In this document: positions 17,637-28,408 of the stretch, piece after piece | Position numbering within the stretch: the first letter of the stretch is position 1 | How the letters are laid out: each line of letters begins with the position of its first letter | From: Pseudomonadota bacterium | GTDB taxonomy: Bacteria; Pseudomonadota; Alphaproteobacteria; Rs-D84 | Direction of reading: 5' to 3' | DNA: 64,000 nt | NCBI GenBank assembly: GCA_023402015.1 | Contig: JAEXCU010000001.1 | Location: 62,001 to 126,000, forward strand | Made by a program: the position numbers and the translations under genes | Notes under the pieces: generated by a model | Databases searched by the model: none | Seen by the model: only the letters and a program-made list of their open reading frames with translations | What the model was told of the DNA's origin: nothing

Positions 17637-18562
17637 AAAAACAGATAAAAATATCGGGTCGCGGAATTCATTCCGGTTTGCCGGTAAATATTGTAATTAA
17701 ACCTGCGCGTGAAAACGGTATTTTTATGCGTCGCACAGATATCGCCAACAGTGATTTAATACCCGCCCGTTTTGACAATGTTGGTGAAACAAAAATGCGC
17801 AACACAACAATCGGGTCAGTAAACGGCGCGCATGTTCAAACCATTGAACATTTAATGGCGGCATTATTTATGGCGGGCGTGGACAGTGCAATTATAGAAA
17901 TAAATGGTCCGGAAACACCAATTCTGGACGGCAGTGCGGCATGTTTTTACGATGCACTGGTAAATGCGGGAATAACATCTGGGAAAATGCGTAAAATAAT
18001 TGTTCGGCGTCCGGTTGTTGCGCATGCACGCGAAATATTGCGCGAATTACCATTTATGGTACGTACAAAATTATGGTTTTTCAATTTAATTTCTGGTCGC
18101 AAAAGCAACGGTTATGTTAAATTGGAACCCGGTGATAAAGCGCTGGAAATAACCGCAACGTTGGAATACAGGGAAAAAATAATTGGCACGCAAACATATT
18201 CATATGCATTTGATGGGTCAAAAAAATCCGTTAATGATTTTATTAAAAATATTTCGCGGGCACGTACATTTGGAAAATTCAGTGAATGGGAATATCTGAA
18301 AGCACACGGCATGGGGCGCGGTGCGGATGAAACGAATGTAATTGCACTGAACGATGCCGGCGACGGAACGCTGAACGAACTGATATGGCCGGATGAATTT
18401 GTTCGTCATAAAATCATTGACGCAATTGGCGATATGTTTACCAGCGGCGGCTTGGTCATAGGAAAATTAACTTCGTTCAAGGGTAGCCATGCGTTAAACA
18501 ACCTGGTGTTGAAAAAATTGTTCAGCGACCCGTCAAATTATGATATAGTGGAATCAAAGTAG
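17624..18562 (+). CDS. lpxC: UDP-3-O-acyl-N-acetylglucosamine deacetylase
   Basis: Zinc amidase for the committed step of lipid A synthesis. 312 residues. TIEHLMAAL carries Glu75 and zinc ligand His76; FVRHKIIDAIGDM supplies the second His and the Asp ligand; GSHALNN supplies the catalytic His. A segment between the two domains (about 145-165) is longer than in E. coli. Grouping lpxC with lpxK rather than with ftsZ is less common. The 13-nt overlap with lpxK implies coupling. Confidence 0.94.
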   Translation: MPTLKKQIKISGRGIHSGLPVNIVIKPARENGIFMRRTDIANSDLIPARFDNVGETKMRNTTIGSVNGAHVQTIEHLMAALFMAGVDSAIIEINGPETPILDGSAACFYDALVNAGITSGKMRKIIVRRPVVAHAREILRELPFMVRTKLWFFNLISGRKSNGYVKLEPGDKALEITATLEYREKIIGTQTYSYAFDGSKKSVNDFIKNISRARTFGKFSEWEYLKAHGMGRGADETNVIALNDAGDGTLNELIWPDEFVRHKIIDAIGDMFTSGGLVIGKLTSFKGSHALNNLVLKKLFSDPSNYDIVESK

Positions 18563-18577
18563 GAAAGGGTGTAATAA

Positions 18578-18991
18578 ATGAAAAAAACATTTGCTTTTTG
18601 TGCCATGATGCTGGCCTTGGCCGGATGCGGTGGAATGATTAAAAATGAAAATGGCAGTGAATATTTAACCCAATTGGATGCAGAACCAATCGGTTGCACG
18701 TTTTTGTATAAATTGGAATCCGAAGTATCTGTATACGATTCAGATGATGCCCGCAGATATCTGGAAAATCGCATTGTTGACCAGGCGCGTCCCGGCAACG
18801 CATATTGGATAACCAGTCAGCGCACCCGTCCAAACGAATGGGTGTTGTTCGGACCGGAACGTTCTTTTATTTTGGTGGCAAACGTTTATGATTGTCCGCA
18901 TCCGCGCAGTGTTCGCACAGCCAAAGATGGTGGACGTGCAACCATTGCAATGCCTGTACAAATGTATGGCAATACGGCAAATTGCAAATAA
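18578..18991 (+). CDS. Predicted lipoprotein, unknown function
   Basis: 137 residues. The signal sequence ends in the lipobox LAGC (Cys17). The mature region has Cys40 and two further Cys near residues 109 and 136, and a conserved-looking ARRYLENRIVDQARPGNAYWI segment, which recalls small periplasmic lipoproteins of the DUF4156 type; that similarity is tentative. Good Shine-Dalgarno AGGAAAGGGTG. Last gene of the lipid A unit, 15 nt after lpxC. Confidence 0.6.
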   Translation: MKKTFAFCAMMLALAGCGGMIKNENGSEYLTQLDAEPIGCTFLYKLESEVSVYDSDDARRYLENRIVDQARPGNAYWITSQRTRPNEWVLFGPERSFILVANVYDCPHPRSVRTAKDGGRATIAMPVQMYGNTANCK

Positions 18992-19019
18992 TTAACATAC
19001 AGATGTAAAATTGTTTCAT

Positions 19020-19054
19020 ATGCCCGCCGATATTTTTGGCGGGTTTGTTTTATT
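19020..19054 (+). terminator. Terminator of the lipid A operon
   Basis: CCCGCC (19023-19028) pairs with GGCGGG (19038-19043), then TTTGTTTTATT. Confidence 0.8.
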
Positions 19055-19060
19055 CTGTGT

Positions 19061-19090
19061 TTGCTATCCTGCGATGTTTTATGTTATAAT
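19061..19090 (+). promoter_or_regulatory. Promoter of the pilOPQR cluster
   Basis: TTGCTA (19061-19066), 18-nt spacer, TATAAT (19085-19090). Confidence 0.6.
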
Positions 19091-19114
19091 TACTTAAAAT
19101 AGCAGAGAGAGAAA

Positions 19115-20374
19115 TTGGTAAATCAAGTAATAACCGTTAATCGCAAAAAATATGCCGTTGGTTTATTTTGGCAACCAACCGGGGCGGGCTTTGTCGCGCG
19201 TACGTATGCGCGTAATTTGGCGCGCAGTATCGCGGGTAAACTGAATTTATTTTGCGAATATCGCACCATGGTGGGCCTGGGGTCGCGCCGCCTGGGGCAA
19301 CGCATTGGCATGCCCAGTGCCGCGGCCGAGGTTATGGATACCCTGACGGAATATAATTCTTTCCTGGGGGTATTTCCAATTGGGAATGTATTTTACCTGA
19401 TTGCGGTGCGAAATGGCGTTATTTTGGAAGACAAGATTTACGATAATGCCGACGCCGCACGCGCCCAATATTTTAAATTATCTGAAATCCCGGATTGGAG
19501 TGCACTGTTCGCACCCGGCGCATGGGGAATGCCACGCGCGGTGGAACGCAGTTTGTCGGATTTAATATCGGGCAATGCGCATGCATATTTGCGCCCCATC
19601 AGTCGTATTCGTGGTGGACTGTTGTCATTGATTCTGATTGGGATATTCCTGATTGGGGCATTGTATTTCTTTCGTGAACCGATTGGTGTGATGTTGGCGG
19701 GTCGGCCCCAGGTTGCACAAATTGACCCCGAACTGGTCGCCGAATACAAACGCCAGATAGAAGAAAAAAATCGCGAACTGGATCAACAATTTCAAATTGA
19801 AAAACAAACCCCGCCACCGTTGGTGATGCCATATGATTATCTGCCCAATCCGCAAATACGTGCACAGACGTGTTTCCAGGCAATTGCATTTTTAATGCAA
19901 CCGGTTATTGGGTGGAATCAGGTTTGGGCGGAATGTGGCGAAACACATGCAACGGCGGAATTTAATCGTGGATTTGGAACACTGGGGAATTTTTACGATA
20001 TTGCATCTGCATTAATGCCGGGTGTTTTTGTTTCTGAACAAGACGAAGATTCATTAACTGCGCGTGTTGCGTTGCCGGTGGTGGAAACCGTTGCATCATT
20101 GGATGAACGCGATGCGGAAACTGTGCTGCGTGCCGTGCAGACAATATTTCAATCATTAAACACGCCGGTAAATGCCGAAATTGTTATGGATACACTGACA
20201 AACGGTGTGGAAACCGCGACATTGAATATTGTAGAGGTTGCGGCGCAATCAAAACTGACCCCCCAGCAGTTTATGCGCATATTTGACGAATTTGGTGGCG
20301 TATATATGACGCGGTGCACATGGGATGCCGCGCAGCGCACATGGAACTATGAGGTGATAATCTATGCGAAATAA
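19115..20374 (+). CDS. pilO: PilO-like type IVb pilus accessory protein
   Basis: 419 residues, TTG start after a GAGAGAGA site. The N-terminal 160 residues are cytoplasmic, one membrane segment lies at about 168-190 (GGLLSLILIGIFLIGALYF), and the C-terminal half is periplasmic with Cys residues in QTCFQAI, WAECGE and TRCTWD. This topology and order (PilO, PilP, ATPase, PilR) match the R64 thin-pilus accessory protein family PAP_PilO. It overlaps pilP by 11 nt. Confidence 0.72.
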   Translation: MVNQVITVNRKKYAVGLFWQPTGAGFVARTYARNLARSIAGKLNLFCEYRTMVGLGSRRLGQRIGMPSAAAEVMDTLTEYNSFLGVFPIGNVFYLIAVRNGVILEDKIYDNADAARAQYFKLSEIPDWSALFAPGAWGMPRAVERSLSDLISGNAHAYLRPISRIRGGLLSLILIGIFLIGALYFFREPIGVMLAGRPQVAQIDPELVAEYKRQIEEKNRELDQQFQIEKQTPPPLVMPYDYLPNPQIRAQTCFQAIAFLMQPVIGWNQVWAECGETHATAEFNRGFGTLGNFYDIASALMPGVFVSEQDEDSLTARVALPVVETVASLDERDAETVLRAVQTIFQSLNTPVNAEIVMDTLTNGVETATLNIVEVAAQSKLTPQQFMRIFDEFGGVYMTRCTWDAAQRTWNYEVIIYAK

Positions 20375-21083
20375 GTTTAAATTTAATTATATGTTCTTGG
20401 TTGCCGGGTTAATAATTCCGGCGATGTGCGCGGGCGCCTATGCGGCGACGACGGATACGGATATCGCAATAACCGAAATCACCGTAAACGAAGATTTAGA
20501 CAATGCCAGTGAAATGGAAGAATTGTCGGCGAACGCGGTTGCCGCATATCAGGCGGATGGTTCGTTGTTTCAACAAATAACCGATTTGGAACAGGAAAAG
20601 GTCCTGATGCAGTTGGAAAAAGAACGTGCGCAATTGGATTTGGAACTGGATAGATTGGCGGCCGAGAAAATTAAACTGCATATGGAAATTGATACGTTGT
20701 CGGGTCGCGCAGAACAACAGCAACAGGAAATAGAAACCGCCAAGGCAAAACTGGAAGCCGAAGCCGCCCGTCTGGAACGCGAAAAAGAGGCATTAGAAAA
20801 CCAAACCACAACCGTGGCCAGCCGCAATTATACCGCGTCCAAATCATCCGATGACGAAGATGATTTTAAATTCAGTGATAATTACAGATTAGTTAATGTT
20901 ATCGGTGCCGGAACGCAATTACAGGCAACCATCGAAGATTTAAACAGTGGTCAAAACAAACGTATCAGCGTTGGTAAAACATTGGACGGATATACGGTGA
21001 AATCAATATCATTGGATGACGGAATTGTTTTCGTCAGTCCAGACGGCACGGTTCAAAACCTGAACGTCAGCAGTGAAAAATAA
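20364..21083 (+). CDS. pilP: PilP-like type IVb pilus protein
   Basis: 239 residues. Signal peptide to about residue 28 (CAGAYA). A long coiled coil at about 65-145 is rich in Glu, Gln and Leu. The C-terminal beta domain (NYRLVNVIGAGTQLQATIEDLNSG..., VGKTLDGYTVKSISLDDGIVFVSPDG) is the same design as the R64 PilP family, which links inner-membrane parts to the secretin. Starts inside the 3' end of pilO. Confidence 0.75.
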   Translation: MRNKFKFNYMFLVAGLIIPAMCAGAYAATTDTDIAITEITVNEDLDNASEMEELSANAVAAYQADGSLFQQITDLEQEKVLMQLEKERAQLDLELDRLAAEKIKLHMEIDTLSGRAEQQQQEIETAKAKLEAEAARLEREKEALENQTTTVASRNYTASKSSDDEDDFKFSDNYRLVNVIGAGTQLQATIEDLNSGQNKRISVGKTLDGYTVKSISLDDGIVFVSPDGTVQNLNVSSEK

Positions 21084-21101
21084 TACCTGGTCAGAATTAA
21101 A

Positions 21102-22736
21102 ATGAACGAAGAAAACAAAGTCTTAAACGATATCCCAACAACGAACAAACCGTCTTTGCCGGCGGGTTTGGAAACGGCCGAAACCAAGGATATTGTTGAT
21201 TATTTGTTTTCCAATGGAAACCGTTTAATGACGGCGACCGGTGCGCCCCAACAATTACCCAAAGACACCCAGAATTTAATCGCATATTTTTCCGGTGGTG
21301 AAATAATTATTTCCCGTACGCACCGTTATGATGGGCGCGTGTTGGCGTTTTTGGATTTGTTAAAAAAACGCGGAATGCCAACGCGGATACCATTTTATTC
21401 TGATTTGGCATTGGTGTCGGCGATTTATAAAACATATGATTCACGCCTGGGCGGGGTGGCACGACAACGTACCGATTACGATAACCAAATGCAAAAGGAC
21501 TTTGTGGACATTATCGCCAAGGCGGCGGCCCAGAAAGTTTCCGACGTGCACATAGAGGTTGCCGATCAAACCACCATTTTTTTCCGCATAGACGGCAGTA
21601 TGCAACCCGTATTGGAATATAATTCCGGTTGGGGTGAATCATTTGTTCGTGCGGCGTTCGCATCGTCAGACATGTCCAATGCGAACTATGCCCAAAACGA
21701 ATATCAGTCGGCCCAGAAAGACGGCCGCACACCACTGCGTGGGACCAAGGATTTATATTTGCCGCGCGGGATTCTAAGTATTCGTATGCAATTTAACCCT
21801 ATTGCGTTTGGCAGTCGCTATGTCGTCATGCGTTTGTTGTATGACAACCCGTCTGAGGGGATTAAAACCGAACAAGAATTTGGCGAATATGAACAAAAAT
21901 TATTAATGCGTATGCGTTCTTTCCCAACCGGATTGGTAATTGTGGCCGGCCCAACCAGTTCCGGTAAATCCACGACATTGGTGCGCAACATGTCGCTGAT
22001 GTTAAAGGAAAGACATTACGAAATAAATATGATTACGGTGGAAAACCCGGTTGAACAAAAAATATTCGGTGCCCACCAAATGCCCGTTGTTAACACAACA
22101 AACGAAGAACAACGCGAAGAAAGATATACCGAGGCCCTGGCCGCCGCATTGCGCAGCGACCCTGATACACTGATGGTGGGGGAAATCCGCACACTGGCCG
22201 CGGCCCAGTTAACGGTGCGTGGTGCGTTGTCGGGTCATAATGTTTGGACCACACTGCATGCGAATTCCGCAATGGCGGCCCTGACGCGTTTATTGGATTT
22301 GGGTATTGAAGCGTTTAAATTAAAAGAAGAAACATTGATGCGTGGTCTGATATCAATGCGTCTGTTTAAAAAACTGTGCCCGTATTGCCGTGAACGTTTA
22401 ATTGACCACCCGGAAAATCCCGCGTATCAGCGTGTGTTGGATGCGTTTGGCGAAATTGGCCTGCGCCAGGTTTATATCCGCGGTGCGGGTTGCGAAGAAT
22501 GCAAAGGCACCGGTACAATTGGACGTATCAAGGCCGGTGAAATCATCATCACCAACAGTGAATTTTTACAACGCGCATTGTCGGGCGACACCAACGGCGC
22601 CGTGCGTTATTGGTTGGAAGAAATGGACGGCCGCACATTAAAAGAATCTGCGATGTCATTAATGTTGCAGGGAATAATCGGCGTGGATGAATTGGAACGC
22701 TGGGTTGGATTGCTGGACAGACCAGAGGTGTATTGA
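21102..22736 (+). CDS. pilQ: PilQ/GspE-type pilus assembly ATPase
   Basis: 544 residues. The Walker A motif GPTSSGKST is at 283-291. The Asp box and Walker B region is RSDPDTLMVGEIRT, followed by the His box LSGHNVWTTLHANSA. A four-Cys zinc site is present (CPYC and CEEC). This is the secretion ATPase superfamily; in the R64 system the assembly ATPase is called PilQ (not the secretin of type IVa pili). There is no second retraction ATPase nearby. Confidence 0.92.
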   Translation: MNEENKVLNDIPTTNKPSLPAGLETAETKDIVDYLFSNGNRLMTATGAPQQLPKDTQNLIAYFSGGEIIISRTHRYDGRVLAFLDLLKKRGMPTRIPFYSDLALVSAIYKTYDSRLGGVARQRTDYDNQMQKDFVDIIAKAAAQKVSDVHIEVADQTTIFFRIDGSMQPVLEYNSGWGESFVRAAFASSDMSNANYAQNEYQSAQKDGRTPLRGTKDLYLPRGILSIRMQFNPIAFGSRYVVMRLLYDNPSEGIKTEQEFGEYEQKLLMRMRSFPTGLVIVAGPTSSGKSTTLVRNMSLMLKERHYEINMITVENPVEQKIFGAHQMPVVNTTNEEQREERYTEALAAALRSDPDTLMVGEIRTLAAAQLTVRGALSGHNVWTTLHANSAMAALTRLLDLGIEAFKLKEETLMRGLISMRLFKKLCPYCRERLIDHPENPAYQRVLDAFGEIGLRQVYIRGAGCEECKGTGTIGRIKAGEIIITNSEFLQRALSGDTNGAVRYWLEEMDGRTLKESAMSLMLQGIIGVDELERWVGLLDRPEVY

Positions 22737-22737
22737 T

Positions 22738-23808
22738 ATGAACAAACTGGAACTGTGGTATGCAAAACTGGTTTTCAGATTAAGCACGGAAAAACGCATG
22801 GCGGCCGCGCGCAAGTTGGCGTCTTTGTTGCGTAATGATTTCACATTAATGAATGCATTAAACCGTTTGGAAATGATTGAATCCAAAAACGGAACAAAAC
22901 CAAATGAACCATTTGCAATCGTTATGCGCGAATGGCAAAAGAACCTGGAACGCGGGATGAGTTTTTCCGAGGCAACGCGTGGCTGGGTTCCGCCCAATGA
23001 AACATTATTGGTAACATCGGGAAATTTGTCTAATCTGGTTGTTGCGCTGGAAAACGTCAGCCGCGTCGTAGAAGGCACCCAGCGTATTCGTCGCGCGATG
23101 TTCAGTGCGATTGCATATCCATTGTTTTTGCTGGCCCTGACATTTGGGATAATTATTATGGTGGGCATTTATTTGGTCCCCCCATTGGCCGATGTTGCAG
23201 GCAGCGAGATTGTGTGGCGCGGGACGGCAGCATCACTGATATGGTTATCAGAATTTGCGATTAAGTATTGGTATATGTTTATTGTTATATTTATCGCCGC
23301 GGTTGCGTTGATTGCATTCAGTTTACCAAATTGGGCGGGGCGCCTGCGTGCAAAATTTGACCATTTTCCACCATGGAATATATATAAAATCCAAGAAGGT
23401 GTCGGCTGGCTGATGAGTTTGGCCGCCATGGTTGCCGCCGGTATAACAATTCCCGATGCAATGCGTATGTTGGCCGATAACGCCAACAGATATCTGCGCA
23501 GCATTTTGGACGAAGCGTTGCATTATATTTCAAACGGCGACAATTTGGGTGTTGCAATGAAGAACACCGGCCGCGATTTTCCAAACGAAGAAATAATCGG
23601 CGATTTGGAAATATATGCGGATATGAATGGTTTTGATGAAAACCTGGGGCAGGTGGCGAACGATTATTTGGAAAATTCTATCCGTAAAATGGAGGGCATA
23701 TCCAACGTCCTGAACAGTGTTGGAATATTGCTGGTGTCGGCAATTATTGCATGGGTCGTTCTGGGGACATTCCAGATGCAGGATCAGATAACGTCAGTCC
23801 TATCATAA
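22738..23808 (+). CDS. pilR: PilR/GspF-type inner-membrane platform protein
   Basis: 356 residues from ATG 22738, 1 nt after the pilQ stop; earlier in-frame starts lie within pilQ. GspF layout: cytoplasmic domain, membrane pair at about 130-155 and 175-200, a second cytoplasmic domain, and a final membrane helix at about 325-350. It recruits the ATPase and organises the pilus. No pilin or prepilin peptidase follows; a terminator ends the unit. Confidence 0.9.
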   Translation: MNKLELWYAKLVFRLSTEKRMAAARKLASLLRNDFTLMNALNRLEMIESKNGTKPNEPFAIVMREWQKNLERGMSFSEATRGWVPPNETLLVTSGNLSNLVVALENVSRVVEGTQRIRRAMFSAIAYPLFLLALTFGIIIMVGIYLVPPLADVAGSEIVWRGTAASLIWLSEFAIKYWYMFIVIFIAAVALIAFSLPNWAGRLRAKFDHFPPWNIYKIQEGVGWLMSLAAMVAAGITIPDAMRMLADNANRYLRSILDEALHYISNGDNLGVAMKNTGRDFPNEEIIGDLEIYADMNGFDENLGQVANDYLENSIRKMEGISNVLNSVGILLVSAIIAWVVLGTFQMQDQITSVLS

Positions 23809-23832
23809 AACCGCCCCATGGGCGGTTTTTTC
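23807..23832 (+). terminator. Terminator of the pil cluster
   Basis: CCGCCC (23811-23816) pairs with GGGCGG (23820-23825), followed by seven T. Confidence 0.85.
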
Positions 23833-23854
23833 GTGATACGTAATACGTGATACG
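23832..23854 (+). repeat. Short direct repeat CGTGATACG
   Basis: CGTGATACG at 23832-23840 and again at 23846-23854, with TAATACG between, just upstream of the leader-RNA promoter. Could be a regulator site; nothing more can be said. Confidence 0.4.
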
Positions 23855-23876
23855 AATAACTACAGACCGTTTATTA

Positions 23877-23905
23877 TTGAATTATGCAAATATTCATTGT
23901 ATAAT
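23877..23905 (+). promoter_or_regulatory. Promoter of the structured leader RNA at 23912
   Basis: TTGAAT (23877-23882), 17-nt spacer, perfect TATAAT (23900-23905). Confidence 0.8.
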
Positions 23906-23911
23906 GCGAAT

Positions 23912-24062
23912 GCATTGGCCGATTACCAATGCGGGGTGTAAAGGCCTCAAAAGACAAAATATCTCCAACCTGGTTGGAGGGTCGTGAATATTGAATAAAC
24001 GACACTACTAGTCTTTGTAGTCTTTAACCTCCAACCGCCCTTAATCACGGCGGTGTTTTTTT
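23912..24062 (+). ncRNA. Structured attenuator-like leader RNA, copy 1
   Basis: About 151 nt from the promoter to a Rho-independent terminator. Elements in order: 5' hairpin GCATTGG/CCAATGC (23912-23932); AAAGAC (about 23950-23955), able to pair with GTCTTT (24011-24016); hairpin CTCCAA/TTGGAG (23963-23979); hairpin GTCGT/ACGAC (23981-24003) with an ATATTGAA loop; CCTCCAACC (24028-24036), which is a perfect 9-bp partner of GGTTGGAGG (23972-23980) and overlaps the terminator stem ACCGCC/GGCGGT (24034-24054). The U-run ends 25 nt before the HTH gene start. The competing helices suggest transcription attenuation. The same architecture recurs at 31418-31590. Confidence 0.7.
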
Positions 24063-24086
24063 AACAAAAACAGCGAGGAATATAAA

Positions 24087-24398
24087 ATGAATGACATACA
24101 ATACAGTGCGAAATACCTGGGGCAACTGATGCATCAGGCACGACGCCAATATCACATACCGATTGGCGAAATGGCCAGTATTTTACACGTACCCACAGAT
24201 ACTTTGGACAGTTATGAAAAAGGTAAGGTTCAAATACCGATACCAATACTGGAAAGAATATTTGTGATTGGGTTTGGCACAATGAGTTTAAAGCGCAATG
24301 ACCGCCATTACAGGTTCATGACCAAGGTTTATTTTAAACACGGTGTTTATAAATATATCCCCATTAATCCACCCGAACAAATAAATGATTGCGATTAA
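24087..24398 (+). CDS. Small helix-turn-helix (XRE-like) regulator
   Basis: 103 residues with an N-terminal HTH_3-type domain: LGQLMHQARRQYHIPIGEMASILHVPTDTLDSYEKGK (about 11-47) reads as helices 1-4 of a lambda-repressor-like fold. The C-terminal half is basic and aromatic without a known sensor. Good ribosome site GAGGAATATAAA. It lies directly behind the structured leader and its terminator, so expression is probably set by read-through. Confidence 0.7.
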   Translation: MNDIQYSAKYLGQLMHQARRQYHIPIGEMASILHVPTDTLDSYEKGKVQIPIPILERIFVIGFGTMSLKRNDRHYRFMTKVYFKHGVYKYIPINPPEQINDCD

Positions 24399-24400
24399 AC

Positions 24401-24428
24401 AAAACCCGCCATTTGGCGGGTTTTGTTT
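24401..24428. terminator. Bidirectional terminator
   Basis: CCCGCC/GGCGGG (24405-24420) flanked by AAAACAAAA-like and TTTTGTTT tracts, between the convergent HTH and RusA-like genes. Confidence 0.85.
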
Positions 24429-24996
24429 AGACCATAAATGGCAGGTTTTCCAAATTTCCTTCGGCAACGCGGACATTCACGTCCAGCATCATGAATATTG
24501 TATCGGGTGATTGCGGCATCGTTTTCGCAAATATTTCTGTGCCCAAAAGGTGGCTGGTATTAACTGACAATTTTGTTATCAGGTGGTCGTCGTCCAGCAA
24601 AGTAAATATCGGACCAATATCGCGTGGTGTGTTCGCGCCAATCTCATGTTCATTTTGGGGGCAACGCAGGCCGTCCAAAATCGTTTTAACCCGGTTGTCA
24701 ATATCACTGCGTGGGACACCAACAATTTCCGGGTGCAGCATTTGAATATCAACCTCGGCCAGTAATTTCAGGTTGGGTGTTATAATCGGATTCCAATCAA
24801 TACCACCAACGTGGCGGGTGGAAATAGGGCTTTTGGTGGCGCCCGGTATCATGTATTTTGTCAGGTTATTCCACGGCTGGTGTTCAACCAATTTCTTTAA
24901 TTGCGGGTGAAACTGCATACGGATGTCGGCAATATGCTGGGCACGCTTTTTGGGATTAATTAAAATGTCCCCGAAATACAATAATTTAAACTTCAT
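24427..24996 (-). CDS. RusA-like Holliday-junction resolvase family protein
   Basis: 189 residues. The signature is RSDIDNRVKTILDGL (96-110) followed by FTLLDDDHLITKLSV, the spaced acidic motif D.DN..K...D.L...DD..V of RusA-type endonucleases. The protein is longer than phage RusA (about 120 residues), with an N-terminal segment resembling the opening strand KFKLLYFGDILINP. No phage genes are nearby, so it may be a domesticated resolvase. Catalysis is inferred from the retained Asp residues. Confidence 0.6.
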   Translation of the reverse strand: MKFKLLYFGDILINPKKRAQHIADIRMQFHPQLKKLVEHQPWNNLTKYMIPGATKSPISTRHVGGIDWNPIITPNLKLLAEVDIQMLHPEIVGVPRSDIDNRVKTILDGLRCPQNEHEIGANTPRDIGPIFTLLDDDHLITKLSVNTSHLLGTEIFAKTMPQSPDTIFMMLDVNVRVAEGNLENLPFMV

Positions 24997-25059
24997 AACA
25001 ACGGCCTTTTTGGTAAATTTTTATTATAATTTTTAATGGCTGAAAACGCCCCTTTTTCC

Positions 25060-25088
25060 TTGATAATTATACCATAAATTGCTATTGT
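25060..25088 (+). promoter_or_regulatory. Candidate gyrB promoter
   Basis: TTGATA (25060-25065), 17-nt spacer, TATTGT (25083-25088), followed by AGAAAGGAA before ATG 25116. Confidence 0.5.
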
Positions 25089-25115
25089 TCCCATAGAAAA
25101 AAGAAAGGAATCTAA

Positions 25116-27515
<2,400 letters not shown>

Positions 27516-27533
27516 TAATTAAAAGGATTCCAA

Positions 27534-27749
27534 ATGCCGGCAAGCAATGACAGTATGAAAAAAATTACTGTGTATGAAGACGAAATTGTCGTCATAAATG
27601 GTCGTAAAATGCGAATGAAACCGGACGGTACACTGGAACCGGTGAACAAGAAACGGGCGTTTGAAAACGCGCGAAATCGCATAAATGACAAAATGGAATC
27701 TGATAATGCGTTGTCGCAATATCTGGTACAGCAAAAACAAAACGATTAA
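27534..27749 (+). CDS. Small conserved-looking protein, unknown function
   Basis: 71 residues, charged, no membrane segment. The motif EIVVINGRKMRMKPDGTLEPVNKKRAFENAR has a beta-hairpin then helix look. A good site (AAAAGGATT) precedes it; it lies 18 nt after gyrB and 3 nt before the next gene, so it is translated as part of the unit. No family recognised. Confidence 0.55.
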   Translation: MPASNDSMKKITVYEDEIVVINGRKMRMKPDGTLEPVNKKRAFENARNRINDKMESDNALSQYLVQQKQND

Positions 27750-27752
27750 GCA

Positions 27753-28400
27753 ATGTTCACAGCGGATTGGTTTCGTTCTTTGGATAAAACTTTGCGCGAT
27801 ATGGGATTGGATTCCGATGCGCAAAGTTTTGATGAAATTTTGGAAAACCTGTCGCATCCCAAAAAATTGTCCCCGGATGATTTTGCCGCGCAATGTGCAT
27901 ATGTTATCTTGGCGGGCGGTTTTTCACAGAAAACGGCCAAGAAAATTCATGCAAAAATTATGGATGCCGTGCGCGCAAATGGCGCAGATTACGATACGTT
28001 AATTTCACTGTTTAATAACAAAAATAAAATTAATGCAATTTGCAAAATCTGGATAAATCGCGATGCGTTGTGCGACGGGTACTATGCATTAGGCAACACT
28101 GATGACCGTGTTGCATATCTGCAAAAATTACCACATATCGGCAAAATAACCGCAAATCATTTGGCACGAAACCTGGGCGAAGATATGGTGAAATACGATA
28201 TCTGGATTCAGCGTTTGGGCGTGCTGTATGCCGGAAATCCGGTACTGAGTGCGAAAATTGACAATGGTAAACTGGACAGCCAGGTTTGCGCCGCATGTAA
28301 TGAAATGTTTGCATCACTGGTGCGTGAAACCGGCCTGCCGCGTGGGTATATTGATGTTGTTTTATGGAAGGCATGCCAAAACAAACTGATTGAATTATAG
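27753..28400 (+). CDS. HhH-GPD superfamily DNA glycosylase-like protein
   Basis: 215 residues, nearly all helical. The helix-hairpin-helix is LQKLPHIGKITANHLARNLG (about 125-144), followed by the expected acidic residue in KYDIWIQRL, which is the GPD-region catalytic Asp position. Lys in GKITA could act as a lyase nucleophile, as in Ogg or EndoIII types. No Fe-S Cys cluster. The neighbouring ung gene supports base-excision repair, but the substrate is unknown. Confidence 0.65.
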   Translation: MFTADWFRSLDKTLRDMGLDSDAQSFDEILENLSHPKKLSPDDFAAQCAYVILAGGFSQKTAKKIHAKIMDAVRANGADYDTLISLFNNKNKINAICKIWINRDALCDGYYALGNTDDRVAYLQKLPHIGKITANHLARNLGEDMVKYDIWIQRLGVLYAGNPVLSAKIDNGKLDSQVCAACNEMFASLVRETGLPRGYIDVVLWKACQNKLIEL

Positions 28401-28408
28401 GATTATGT

